Source: Clostridia bacterium (lineage in GTDB: Bacteria; Bacillota; Clostridia; Oscillospirales; Acutalibacteraceae). Taken from it: DNA of 14,028 bases. Of the stretch, positions 6,876 through 13,780 are shown one piece after another (positions within the stretch are counted from its first letter, which is position 1; each line of letters opens with the position of its first letter). The translations under genes and the position numbers were made by a program. The notes beneath the pieces were generated by a model. That model saw only the letters and a program-made list of their open reading frames with translations, had not been told where the DNA came from and did no database searches. The stretch is from positions 1-14,028 of the forward strand of contig JAFYJR010000124.1 of assembly GCA_017538005.1 (NCBI GenBank), given 5' to 3'.

Positions 6876-7941
6876 GCATAAATGTGAACGCACCGTTTGT
6901 CTTGGTGAGTCTTCCTTCCAGTCCCGGTGTGAGGTAAACCTGACCATTGCTGTTTATGAAGATGGCCTCGGCATTGTACTCTTTGAGCAGCGCCAGAGAC
7001 TCATCGGAATAGCCGAGAATAAAGCAGGCGGTTGAGAGCGCGTCGCTTATGGTTCCCGAGTCTGCCACAACAGTAACGCTTGTTACATTGCTCTCCGCGG
7101 GATAGCCTGTACGGGGATCAAGTATGTGGTGATACTTCTTACCATCAACTTCGAGGACCTTCTCATAGTCGCCTGAGGTTGAGACACAGCAGGGGCCGTA
7201 GTTTAAGATACCCATTATGTCGGTGTCGCCCCTGAAGGGATCCCTGATGCCTATGTTCCAGGTGCCGTCCTCGTAGACCGGATTTGTACCGTAGGCCAAA
7301 ACGGAGCCTCCGACCGAGACTATGGCGCCCTTGACATTTGTCAGTTCAAGGTTAGCCTTTATGCGGTCGCAGGCAAGTCCCTTTCCGACCGCTCCGAGGT
7401 CGAGCATCTGGTTCGCGCCGATTTCAACGAGATAAGAGCCCTTGTCGTCCGGCAGCAGAACTATCTGCTTATAGTCTATCGTGGAGAGCGCTTCTTCAAT
7501 CTCTTCTTCGGAAGGGACACGCGCGTCCTCCGTTCCGATATTCCAGAGAGTGGAGAGCTTGCCTATGGTTATGTCAAACACGCCGTTACACTTTGAAGAG
7601 ACATCGAAGCACTGTTCAATACACTGAAACGTCACCGTATCAACATAGGCGGAGTGCTCATTGTTCAGGTTCCATACATCAGAACCTTTCACTCTCCAGG
7701 AGAGGCGGGACGCGTCGAGCTTGTTGATGAGATCGGTCGTCATAGTGACGGCTTCCTTAAGCTCCGACTTGTCTTTGCCGTAGAAGGTTTCGGAGACCAC
7801 TGTTCCCATGCCTATGGTCGTGTTCTTCACCGGTTCCTCGAGTGAGGTCTTCTGACGGAGAAGATACGCCACGACAATAAGCAAAACAGCCAAAGCGACA
7901 ACCCCTGCGCCGAAAAGAAGTTTTTTGTTTCTGTCCGACAT
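6862..7941 (-). CDS. apbE: FAD:protein FMN transferase (flavin transferase)
   Basis: ApbE cleaves FAD and attaches FMN through a phosphoester bond to Thr or Ser in target proteins, here most likely RnfD and RnfG. The 359-residue protein has a membrane-spanning N-terminus (about 8-29) without a lipobox cysteine, so it appears to be helix-anchored outside the cell rather than a lipoprotein. Family motifs follow: DLGAVGKG (181-188), VSVGGSVLAYG (208-218), HHILDPRTGYP (271-281) and SDALSTA (299-305), which holds the Mg-binding Asp and Thr. I chose ATG at 7941 over the in-frame GTG at 7950 because GGAG lies eight bases before the ATG and overlaps that GTG. It heads a tight three-gene group ahead of rnfC. 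Confidence 0.93.
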   Translation of the reverse strand: MSDRNKKLLFGAGVVALAVLLIVVAYLLRQKTSLEEPVKNTTIGMGTVVSETFYGKDKSELKEAVTMTTDLINKLDASRLSWRVKGSDVWNLNNEHSAYVDTVTFQCIEQCFDVSSKCNGVFDITIGKLSTLWNIGTEDARVPSEEEIEEALSTIDYKQIVLLPDDKGSYLVEIGANQMLDLGAVGKGLACDRIKANLELTNVKGAIVSVGGSVLAYGTNPVYEDGTWNIGIRDPFRGDTDIMGILNYGPCCVSTSGDYEKVLEVDGKKYHHILDPRTGYPAESNVTSVTVVADSGTISDALSTACFILGYSDESLALLKEYNAEAIFINSNGQVYLTPGLEGRLTKTNGAFTFMHDEP

Positions 7942-7972
7942 TCTGTTCACTCCAACTGTTTTTTATAGAAAT

Positions 7973-7984
7973 AGTAATATTACT
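7973..7984. repeat. 12-bp perfect palindrome in apbE leader
   Basis: The bases agtaatattact read the same on both strands. The palindrome lies just downstream of the predicted apbE transcription start, about 32 bp before the ATG, where a repressor could block initiation. It is AT-rich and short, so it may be chance. Confidence 0.25.
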
Positions 7985-8003
7985 CCTAAATAACTACCAA
8001 GAT

Positions 8004-8032
8004 ATATTACACTTTTTAACATTACATTTCAA
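8004..8032 (-). promoter_or_regulatory. Probable promoter of the apbE-NusGII-Gx(-rnf) transcript
   Basis: On the minus strand TTGAAA (8032-8027), a 17-bp spacer and TAATAT (8009-8004) give 5/6 and 4/6 matches to consensus. The predicted leader is about 55 nt. It is divergent from the mcsA promoter, and it is the only reasonable candidate I found ahead of this operon. Confidence 0.55.
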
Positions 8033-8086
8033 TATACAAACTCCCCAAATAATTGTCTTTATTTTCACAACCGAGGGAGAAAGAGG

Positions 8087-8115
8087 TTGACGAAAAATCG
8101 CGATTGGATGATAAT
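8087..8115 (+). promoter_or_regulatory. Promoter of mcsA-mcsB
   Basis: TTGACG (8087-8092), a 17-bp spacer and GATAAT (8110-8115) match consensus at 5/6 in each box. The predicted start near 8122 leaves a leader of about 18 nt that contains AAAGGAGG (8126-8133). I found no CtsR heptad direct repeat (GGTCAAA type) over this promoter. Confidence 0.75.
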
Positions 8116-8139
8116 AAAAGGGTTAAAGGAGGCGTGTTC

Positions 8140-8652
8140 ATGCTTTGCCAGAACTGCGGCAGTTCAGAGGCCACAACCCACATAAAAAGAATAGTAAACG
8201 GCGAAGCGACCGAGATCCATCTCTGCTATAACTGCGCGGAGCATCTCGGCTATGCCAACATGTTCTCCGGCTTCGGTTTCAACATAAGCAATATGCTTTT
8301 AAACTTCTTCCCCGAGTTTACGCGAGCGCTTCCGACGGCGGACAACAGCGAGCGCTGCCCGACATGCGGCACCAGTTTTGAAGAGGTTGTACGCTCGGGC
8401 ATGATGGGTTGCGCAGACTGCTACGCAGCCTTCTATGACAAACTCAGACCCTCGCTGAGCCGCATCCACGGCAGGGCAACTCATGTTGGAAAATCAGGTA
8501 AAAACCAGATCACTTCTACTGAGTCTCCGAGACTTGAGGACACTCTTTCAAAGCTCAAGGAAGAGCTGAAAAGTGCTGTAGATACGCAGAACTTCGAGCT
8601 CGCGGCAAAACTCAGAGATGAGATAAACGCCATAGAAGGAGGTGCCGAGTAA
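8140..8652 (+). CDS. mcsA: Zinc-finger protein McsA, activator of the McsB arginine kinase
   Basis: McsA is the adaptor that activates the protein-arginine kinase McsB and links it to Clp-dependent proteolysis and CtsR control. The 170 residues contain two paired CxxC zinc sites, C3/C6 with C29/C32 and C73/C76 with C91/C94, and a C-terminal UVR motif in a predicted coiled coil (about 132-166, ending FELAAKLRDEINAIE). I chose ATG at 8140 because AAAGGAGG lies seven bases upstream and the promoter at 8087-8115 lies between this ATG and an earlier in-frame ATG at 8053, which would therefore be untranscribed. The stop overlaps the mcsB start (TAATG). Unlike the Bacillus ctsR-mcsA-mcsB-clpC operon, neither ctsR nor clpC is adjacent. 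Confidence 0.92.
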   Translation: MLCQNCGSSEATTHIKRIVNGEATEIHLCYNCAEHLGYANMFSGFGFNISNMLLNFFPEFTRALPTADNSERCPTCGTSFEEVVRSGMMGCADCYAAFYDKLRPSLSRIHGRATHVGKSGKNQITSTESPRLEDTLSKLKEELKSAVDTQNFELAAKLRDEINAIEGGAE

Positions 8653-9659
8653 TGTCAAAATGGTACCAACTCCAGGGCGCTGAAAACGATGTCGCCATCA
8701 GCACAAAAGTTGCCATGGCGAGAAACGTAAAGGGATATAACTTTACAGTTAAACTCACCGCGGATGAGAAATATGAAATCGCCGATAAGATCGACGAGAT
8801 TCTTGATAAAAAACTCAACGGCAAATTTGCGACTACACCCATGAACGAAGTGGGCAGAGACCTGCAGATTTCCCTTGCTGAAAGAGGTCTCGTCAGCCCC
8901 GAATTCATAAGCTATGCCGAAGGCAGAACCATGATAATGACCGAGGACGAGTCCTTAAGCATCATGGTCTGTGAAGAGGATCATCTGAAAATCCAGGCTT
9001 TTCTTCCGGGCCTCGAACTCGAAAAAACCTTTGAACTTGCGGACACGCTTGATAATGTACTTGATGAAGACCTGGAGTTCTCTTTCGACAAAAAACTCGG
9101 CTACCTCACACAGTGCCCGACCAACATAGGTACGGCCATGAGAGCCTCCGTAACACTCCAGCTTCCGGCTCTTTCGATGCGCGGTCAGATACCGAGACTT
9201 TCGGGAACCGTCTCAAAACTGGGCCTCGTGCTGACGGGAGCATACGGCGAGGCCGACAACCCTGTCGGCAGCCTCTTCCAGCTCTCAAACCAGGTCACAC
9301 TCGGCATCTCCGAACAGGCCGCCATAGAAAATCTGAAATCCATCTCCCTCTCAATAATCGAGCAGGAGCGTGAACTCAGAAAGGAACTGATGAACAACCT
9401 GAAGTTCCAGGACATCCTCTGGCGTTCATACGGCACTCTCAAAAACGCGAGAGTCATCTCCTTCGGCGAATTCATGGAAGCCATGGCAGTCGTCAAAATA
9501 GGCGTCGCCGCCGGTGAGATAAACATCCCAAACGACAAACTCAACGAACTCATCTTCACTATGCAGCCCGCCACCCTAAACGTCGAACACGGCAAAAGCC
9601 TCGACCGCCAGCTTAGAGATTCTAAAAGAGCTGAAGCGATCAGAGAAGTATTTGCTTAG
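8652..9659 (+). CDS. mcsB: McsB-like protein of the guanidino-kinase family, with altered ATP-binding residues
   Basis: McsB phosphorylates arginine residues of damaged proteins and marks them for ClpCP. The 335-residue protein aligns along most of its length with the Bacillus subtilis McsB sequence I remember. It retains the catalytic EEDH (E109), CPTN-IGT-x2-R (C155, R164), YGE (E200), the NQ-x2-LG segment (213-218), and the phosphoarginine-sensing RD-x2-RA motif (R322-A327). However, the arginines that hold ATP phosphates are mostly replaced: the S-x-R-x-R segment reads S-T-K19-V-A21, EEDH-x-R reads EEDH-L-K113, and R-G-x2-GE begins with T196. Only R164 remains of the five. The DNA reads through without frameshift. 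It may be a weak kinase or a pseudokinase that senses phosphoarginine. The family is certain; activity is open. Confidence 0.9.
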   Translation: MSKWYQLQGAENDVAISTKVAMARNVKGYNFTVKLTADEKYEIADKIDEILDKKLNGKFATTPMNEVGRDLQISLAERGLVSPEFISYAEGRTMIMTEDESLSIMVCEEDHLKIQAFLPGLELEKTFELADTLDNVLDEDLEFSFDKKLGYLTQCPTNIGTAMRASVTLQLPALSMRGQIPRLSGTVSKLGLVLTGAYGEADNPVGSLFQLSNQVTLGISEQAAIENLKSISLSIIEQERELRKELMNNLKFQDILWRSYGTLKNARVISFGEFMEAMAVVKIGVAAGEINIPNDKLNELIFTMQPATLNVEHGKSLDRQLRDSKRAEAIREVFA

Positions 9660-9669
9660 ACCAAAAATT

Positions 9670-9700
9670 AAAGCCGCCCAACCGGGCGGCTTTCTTTATT
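9670..9700. terminator. Bidirectional terminator between mcsB and the glycosyltransferase gene
   Basis: A perfect 10-bp stem (aaagccgccc at 9670-9679, gggcggcttt at 9684-9693) with loop aacc is followed on the plus strand by CTTTATTTC and on the minus strand by AATTTTTGG. It lies 10 bp after the mcsB stop. The convergent gene's stop codon (9696-9698) is inside the plus-strand U tract. Confidence 0.88.
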
Positions 9701-10631
9701 TCTGGTTGTCAATTACATCTCTGGCAATGTAGATTGGGCGGTGCTTGGACTGGATGTAGGTTTTGGAGAGGTATTCGCCGTTGATGCCGAGGGCGAGAAG
9801 CTGGAGGCCGCCGAGGAAGAGAATCAGAATTACAATGGTTGCGTAACCCGGGGCGGCAATGCCGAAGGCGAGCTTCTCGACTATAACGGCGATGATGTAG
9901 ATAAGAGCGCCGAGAGAGGTGAGGCAGCCGACCCAGGTGGAAATTTTTAAGGGTACGGTGGTGAAGGCGACGATACCTTCGAGGGCGTACCTGCAAAGTT
10001 TTCCGAAGGACCAGTTTGTGGTGCCTGAGAGTCTCTTGTCAGCGTCGTAGGGCATATAGTAAGTGTTGAATCCCACCCAGGAAAAGATGCCTTTTGAGAA
10101 GCGGTGATACTCGCTCATGGAAAGTACGGCGTCCCTGACATATGACCTGAAGGTGCGGAAATCTGACGCGCCGTCAACAAACTCGGTGTCGGACAACTTG
10201 TTGATCAGATGATAAAATCTTCTCTTGCACCAGGCCCTGAATGCGCCCTCATGGCGTTTCTCCTGAAACGCCGCAACGCAGTCGCATTCGGGGTTTGCGT
10301 CGAGGTACGAGACCATCTCGAGGACATAAGCGGGATCCTGCTGAAGGTCCGCGTCGATAAGTGTAATCAGGTCTCCCGAGGCATGTTCGAGGCCGGCGTA
10401 GATAGCTGCCTCTTTGCCGAAATTGCGGGAGAGGTCAACGACCTTGACCGGATGAGACGACAAAGAACAAATCTCTTTAAGATTTGCCATAGTCTCATCC
10501 GTTGATCCGTCGTTGACGAACACAAACTCAAAAGAATCTATTTTGTTTTCAAGTACTTCGCATACCTTGTCAAAGAGGGGCCTTACATTGCCGGCCTCGT
10601 TGAAGCAGGGTATGACCAGAGACAATTTCAT
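9696..10631 (-). CDS. Family 2 glycosyltransferase, DPM1/GtrB type (polyprenyl-phosphate sugar synthase)
   Basis: Proteins of this type move a sugar from a nucleotide donor to a polyprenyl phosphate on the inner membrane face; the product then feeds cell-surface glycosylation. The 311 residues start with a GT-A domain: VIPCFNEAGNV (6-16), NDGSTD (40-45), and the metal-binding DADLQQDP (93-100). GASDFRTF (about 154-161) and the EYHRFSKGIFSW segment match the acceptor-side region of GtrB-like enzymes. Two C-terminal helices (about 232-254 and 264-288) complete the usual topology. AAGGTGA is placed before ATG at 10631. It stands alone, with no GtrA flippase or acceptor transferase beside it, so the sugar cannot be named. 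Confidence 0.9.
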   Translation of the reverse strand: MKLSLVIPCFNEAGNVRPLFDKVCEVLENKIDSFEFVFVNDGSTDETMANLKEICSLSSHPVKVVDLSRNFGKEAAIYAGLEHASGDLITLIDADLQQDPAYVLEMVSYLDANPECDCVAAFQEKRHEGAFRAWCKRRFYHLINKLSDTEFVDGASDFRTFRSYVRDAVLSMSEYHRFSKGIFSWVGFNTYYMPYDADKRLSGTTNWSFGKLCRYALEGIVAFTTVPLKISTWVGCLTSLGALIYIIAVIVEKLAFGIAAPGYATIVILILFLGGLQLLALGINGEYLSKTYIQSKHRPIYIARDVIDNQK

Positions 10632-10647
10632 AAAATCACCTTGTCAA

Positions 10648-10676
10648 ATTATACAATAAAACAATCAGGAGGGCAA
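10648..10676 (-). promoter_or_regulatory. Promoter of the glycosyltransferase gene
   Basis: On the minus strand TTGCCC (10676-10671), a 17-bp spacer and TATAAT (10653-10648) give a perfect -10 and a 4/6 -35 box. The predicted start near 10641 leaves a leader of about 10 nt that contains the AAGGTGA ribosome binding site. Confidence 0.7.
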
Positions 10677-10681
10677 TGAGA

Positions 10682-10699
10682 TTGTTAAAAATTTAACTT
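10682..10699. promoter_or_regulatory. Rex-like palindromic site between the glycosyltransferase and PEP carboxykinase genes
   Basis: The 18 bases ttgttaaaaatttaactt match the clostridial Rex operator pattern TTGTTAA-N4-TTAACAA at all fixed positions except the last two. Rex is an NADH-sensing repressor. The site lies 59 bp upstream of the PEP carboxykinase start and just behind the -35 box of the divergent gene. The plus-strand promoter is unclear: TATATA at 10712-10717 could be its -10 box, which would put this site over or next to the -35 region. Confidence 0.35.
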
Positions 10700-10757
10700 G
10701 CAAAAACCCTTTATATATGCGAAAATAATTCCATCTTAAAAAAAGGAGCCGAAAACT

Positions 10758-12542
10758 ATGGAAAGACTTACGACAAACCCTACGGTAAATGCCTGGCTCG
10801 ATGAGCGTATCGCTCTTTTAAATCCCGATAAGATTGTCTGGATAACAGGCGACAAGGCGCAGCTTGATGCGCTTAAGGCAGAGGCCTGCGAAACAGGCGA
10901 ACTCTATAAACTCAACGAGGAACTCCTTCCCGAGTGCTATCTTCACAGAACCGCGGTAAATGACGTTGCCCGTGTTGAGGCCCGTACATTTATCTGCACA
11001 CCTACAAAAGAAGAGGCAGGTCCGTTAAACAACTGGATGGACCCCGCCGAGACATACAAGATGCTTGACGACATCGCCCGCGACAGCTACAAGGGCCGTA
11101 CGATGTACATCATTCCCTATTCAATGGGTCCCATAGGTTCTCCGCTCGCGAAGATCGGTATTGAAATTACAGACTCTATCTACGTTGTTTCCAACATGGC
11201 TATCATGACCCGTGTAGGCACCAAGGTCCTTGAGGCTCTCGGTGATTCTGACGACTGGGTACGCGGCACACACTGCAAGTGCGACATAGACGAGGAGAAG
11301 AGATACATCTGCCAGTTCCCTCAGGACAACGCTATCTATTCAGTTAACTCCGGCTATGGCGGAAACGTATTACTCGGCAAGAAGTGCTTCGCACTCCGTA
11401 TAGCCTCATACCAGGCGAAGAACGAAGGCTGGCAGGCTGAGCACATGCTCATTCTCGGTCTTGAGAATCCGAAGGGCGAGACAAAGTATATCTGCGCCGC
11501 ATTCCCTTCAGCCTGCGGCAAGACAAACCTTGCAATGATGATTCCTCCCGAGGGCTACAAGTCCAAGGGCTATAAAGTATGGTGCGTAGGCGACGACATC
11601 TCCTGGATCCGCAAGGGCGCAGACGGCAGACTCTATGCCATCAACCCTGAAAACGGTTTCTTCGGTGTTGCTCCGGGTACAAACGAAAAGTCCAATCCGA
11701 ACGCTCTCGCGTCAACAAAGAAAGGCACCATCTTCACCAACGTATGCCACAACCTCGACAACAACACCGTATGGTGGGAAGGTCTCGACAAGAACCCTCC
11801 GACGAACGCTCTCGACTGGACAGGCAAGCCCTGGAACGGCGAAGTTGACACGGATCGTCCGGGCGCAAACCCGAACTCCCGTTTCACAGCTCCCGCCAAA
11901 AACTGCCCTTGCCTCTCACCTGAGTTTGAAAATCCGAACGGTGTTCCGATTTCCGCATTCGTATTCGGAGGACGCAGAGCCAAGCTCGCTCCGCTCGTAT
12001 ACCAGTCACGCGACTGGAACCACGGCGTATTCATCGGCTCCGTTCTCTCTTCCGAGACAACGGCCGCCGCGACAGGCGCCGTCGGCGTTGTACGCCGCGA
12101 TCCCATGGCTATGCGTCCCTTCATAGGCTATGACTGCGGCACATATTTCCAGCACTGGCTTGACATAGGCAAGACCTTAGACCCTGAAAAGGCTCCGAAG
12201 ATCTTCAACGTCAACTGGTTCCGCAAGGATGACGAAGGACACTTCATGTGGCCGGGCTTCGGCGACAATCTTCGTGTTCTCGAGTGGATCATCAAGCGCT
12301 GCGACGGTGAAGTTGACGCAGACGAGACCCCGATAGGCTTCATGCCGAAGCCCGAGGACATCAATCTCGAAGGCCTCGAGGGCGAAGTTGATATCAACCG
12401 CCTGAAGGAAATGCTTAACGTCGACAAGGCACTCTGGCAGGAAGAGGCCAAGGGCATTGAAGAGTTCTACGCCTCTCTCGGCAACACGGTTCCCAAGGAA
12501 CTCTATGACTGCCTTGAGACCCTCAAGAAGAACGTAGGATAA
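10758..12542 (+). CDS. pckG: Phosphoenolpyruvate carboxykinase (GTP)
   Basis: The enzyme interconverts oxaloacetate + GTP and PEP + CO2 + GDP in the cytosol. In fermenters it can run either toward gluconeogenesis or toward oxaloacetate with energy gain. The 594 residues match the GTP-dependent class. They show the substrate loop NSGYGGN (197-203), kinase motif 1 FPSACGKTN (249-257, with the reactive C253 and K255), kinase motif 2 VGDD (277-280) with D279/D280, SETTAAATG (432-440), and the guanine-binding region NWFRK ... WPGFGDNLRVLEW (486-510). Length fits the family. ATG at 10758 follows AGGAG by eight bases. It is a single-gene unit ending at the terminator at 12554-12581. ATP-type PckA, common in Clostridia, is excluded by these motifs and by sequence. 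Confidence 0.97.
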   Translation: MERLTTNPTVNAWLDERIALLNPDKIVWITGDKAQLDALKAEACETGELYKLNEELLPECYLHRTAVNDVARVEARTFICTPTKEEAGPLNNWMDPAETYKMLDDIARDSYKGRTMYIIPYSMGPIGSPLAKIGIEITDSIYVVSNMAIMTRVGTKVLEALGDSDDWVRGTHCKCDIDEEKRYICQFPQDNAIYSVNSGYGGNVLLGKKCFALRIASYQAKNEGWQAEHMLILGLENPKGETKYICAAFPSACGKTNLAMMIPPEGYKSKGYKVWCVGDDISWIRKGADGRLYAINPENGFFGVAPGTNEKSNPNALASTKKGTIFTNVCHNLDNNTVWWEGLDKNPPTNALDWTGKPWNGEVDTDRPGANPNSRFTAPAKNCPCLSPEFENPNGVPISAFVFGGRRAKLAPLVYQSRDWNHGVFIGSVLSSETTAAATGAVGVVRRDPMAMRPFIGYDCGTYFQHWLDIGKTLDPEKAPKIFNVNWFRKDDEGHFMWPGFGDNLRVLEWIIKRCDGEVDADETPIGFMPKPEDINLEGLEGEVDINRLKEMLNVDKALWQEEAKGIEEFYASLGNTVPKELYDCLETLKKNVG

Positions 12543-12553
12543 ACAGCAAAAAG

Positions 12554-12581
12554 AAAACCCGCTCGTATGAGCGGGTTTTTT
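12554..12581. terminator. Bidirectional terminator between pckG and the 7-TM protein gene
   Basis: A perfect 11-bp stem (aaaacccgctc at 12554-12564, gagcgggtttt at 12569-12579) with loop gtat carries a T run on the plus strand (12576-12581). On the minus strand it is followed by CTTTTTGC. It lies between two convergent genes, 11 bp after the pckG stop codon and 10 bp beyond the other gene's stop. Confidence 0.9.
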
Positions 12582-12591
12582 ATCGTTTGTA

Positions 12592-13470
12592 TTATTCGGA
12601 AACGGGAACTGCAGTGATGTGCATTGTGTCGCCGTCTGCCCACTTGTAACCCGGAAGAGGTTTTCTGGTCCAGGGGTTGACGTGGTCGTGATTCTTGAGC
12701 ATCTTGTAGAGTGCGATGATGTAGATGATGTCGAATACGAGGCAGGCTTCGATGAGGAACTTCATCAGAGGCATGAACTGGAAGTCAACGAAGATTGACC
12801 AGTTCGCGCCGTATTCGCGTACCATGACGAGAGCACCCAGGATGCCGGGGGCTATAGTGCCTATGCATTTGCAGATGGCAATGTACATTGACTGGCCTGC
12901 GCCGCTGCCTTTTCTGTAAAGCATGGGAATGAAGAGTGATGAGATGAAGATGTTCTGGATATACGCAGCGTAAACGCCGTTGTGGTCGTTCCACTCGTTG
13001 ATACTGAAGAGTACCGCGCATACGGAACAGAACAGTATGAAGCAGAGCTGCGGATAGAACAGTTTCTTCGGAGCATGTGGCATGGAAGCTTCAAACTCGT
13101 CTCTGCCGTACCTGAATTTCAGGTAGAGGATTACACAGTCAAACAGGAACCATACGGCGTTTACGCCTCTCTGCATGGCCGTCTGGCCTGTGAGGTCGAG
13201 CATGCTGCCTGCGGGTACGAAGGGAGTTCCGCAGAAAGCGAAGATGAATTCCCAGGCCCAGTTGAGGCCGAGTACCAGAAGGGGCATACCTGAAGTCTTG
13301 TGTTTGAAACCGTAGTAGATGATGAGTATGTAGGTTATTGTCCAGAAGAGACCGCCTACGATGGTAAGTACATCGTAGAAGGGGTCGCCTGCGGGAACCG
13401 CAAGGGAAGCAATACTCATCTCTTCACCGGTTTTCGGACTGATTACAAGAGTAAGTGCTGAAAAGTCCAT
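12592..13470 (-). CDS. Seven-helix membrane protein resembling Pyr4/PaxB-type terpene cyclases
   Basis: The 292-residue protein has seven predicted helices (about 33-54, 62-82, 103-120, 138-156, 167-186, 195-216, 236-257) and a soluble C-terminus. The segment around helices 1-2 reads YGFKHKTSGMPLL then LNWAWEF (69-75), which matches my memory of the fungal PaxB/Pyr4 integral membrane terpene cyclases (MPL ... N-x2-WEF). E74 corresponds to their essential Glu. A late-helix Asp, D247 in VFDIIYI, sits where their second essential acid is found; D111 in WFLFDCVILY also fits. Those enzymes are about 240 residues; this one has roughly 25 extra residues at the N-terminus and a longer tail. AGGAG lies eight bases before ATG at 13470. 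Family likeness is moderately sure; enzyme function in a bacterium is unproven. Confidence 0.6.
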   Translation of the reverse strand: MDFSALTLVISPKTGEEMSIASLAVPAGDPFYDVLTIVGGLFWTITYILIIYYGFKHKTSGMPLLVLGLNWAWEFIFAFCGTPFVPAGSMLDLTGQTAMQRGVNAVWFLFDCVILYLKFRYGRDEFEASMPHAPKKLFYPQLCFILFCSVCAVLFSINEWNDHNGVYAAYIQNIFISSLFIPMLYRKGSGAGQSMYIAICKCIGTIAPGILGALVMVREYGANWSIFVDFQFMPLMKFLIEACLVFDIIYIIALYKMLKNHDHVNPWTRKPLPGYKWADGDTMHITAVPVSE

Positions 13471-13514
13471 TACGTCATCTCCTATTTTTGATGTGTCCGT
13501 GAAAAGACAATAAA

Positions 13515-13543
13515 ATTGTATAACATTTTACATATTTTTACAA
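13515..13543 (-). promoter_or_regulatory. Promoter of the 7-TM protein gene
   Basis: On the minus strand TTGTAA (13543-13538), a 17-bp spacer and TACAAT (13520-13515) match consensus at 4/6 and 5/6. The -10 box lies 44 bp upstream of the ATG, followed by AGGAG. Confidence 0.6.
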
Positions 13544-13649
13544 GGAGGGTGTTATTTTTCTCTTTTGGCAAAATTGTTTATGGAATTGTTAAATGCAAGT
13601 AAAACTCTTTACGAATATTTGACCGCTTTGTTCTGATTGGGAAAAATAA

Positions 13650-13681
13650 TTCGGGTTTTACACATTTTCGGGTTTTCGGGT
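13650..13681 (+). repeat. Short direct repeat TTCGGGTTTT (two full copies and one partial)
   Basis: TTCGGGTTTT occurs at 13650-13659 and 13667-13676, and TTCGGGT at 13675-13681. The spacing is uneven (17 and 8 bases). The cluster lies about 70 bp upstream of the -35 box of the dehydrogenase promoter, a position that could suit an activator, but no regulator is known to me for it. Confidence 0.35.
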
Positions 13682-13751
13682 GTGAAAAAGACTGTTCCGT
13701 AAAGGTTTTAGTCTTTACATTGCCTGTTTTGCCTCTATTATTAAAAGGGTA

Positions 13752-13780
13752 TTGAACTTATTTGGACATTCTTGTAGAAT
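13752..13780 (+). promoter_or_regulatory. Promoter of the short-chain dehydrogenase gene
   Basis: TTGAAC (13752-13757), a 17-bp spacer and TAGAAT (13775-13780) match consensus at 4/6 and 5/6. The predicted leader of about 27 nt contains GGGAG, placed eight bases before the ATG at 13814. Confidence 0.6.

Noticed and set aside
6876..6947. Longer start of the NusG-domain-II protein
   Set aside because: The extra 24 residues are apbE coding sequence read in another frame, and the hydrophobic anchor follows naturally from the ATG at 6875.
8053..8139. Longer mcsA start at an in-frame ATG, adding 29 residues
   Set aside because: The predicted promoter at 8087-8115 lies downstream of that ATG, the added residues do not resemble McsA, and a strong AGGAGG precedes the ATG at 8140.
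8041..8139. CtsR operator upstream of mcsA
   Set aside because: I looked for the GGTCAAA-type direct heptad repeat on both strands and found no acceptable match.
11633..12126. Open frames of about 163 codons on both strands inside pckG
   Set aside because: They are shadows of the pckG frame; they have low-complexity Ser/Arg/Pro-rich translations, no ribosome binding site and no family motif.
13600..13751. Possible riboswitch or small RNA ahead of the dehydrogenase gene
   Set aside because: It lies upstream of the predicted promoter, the possible stems are weak (about 5 bp) and no known class is recognisable.
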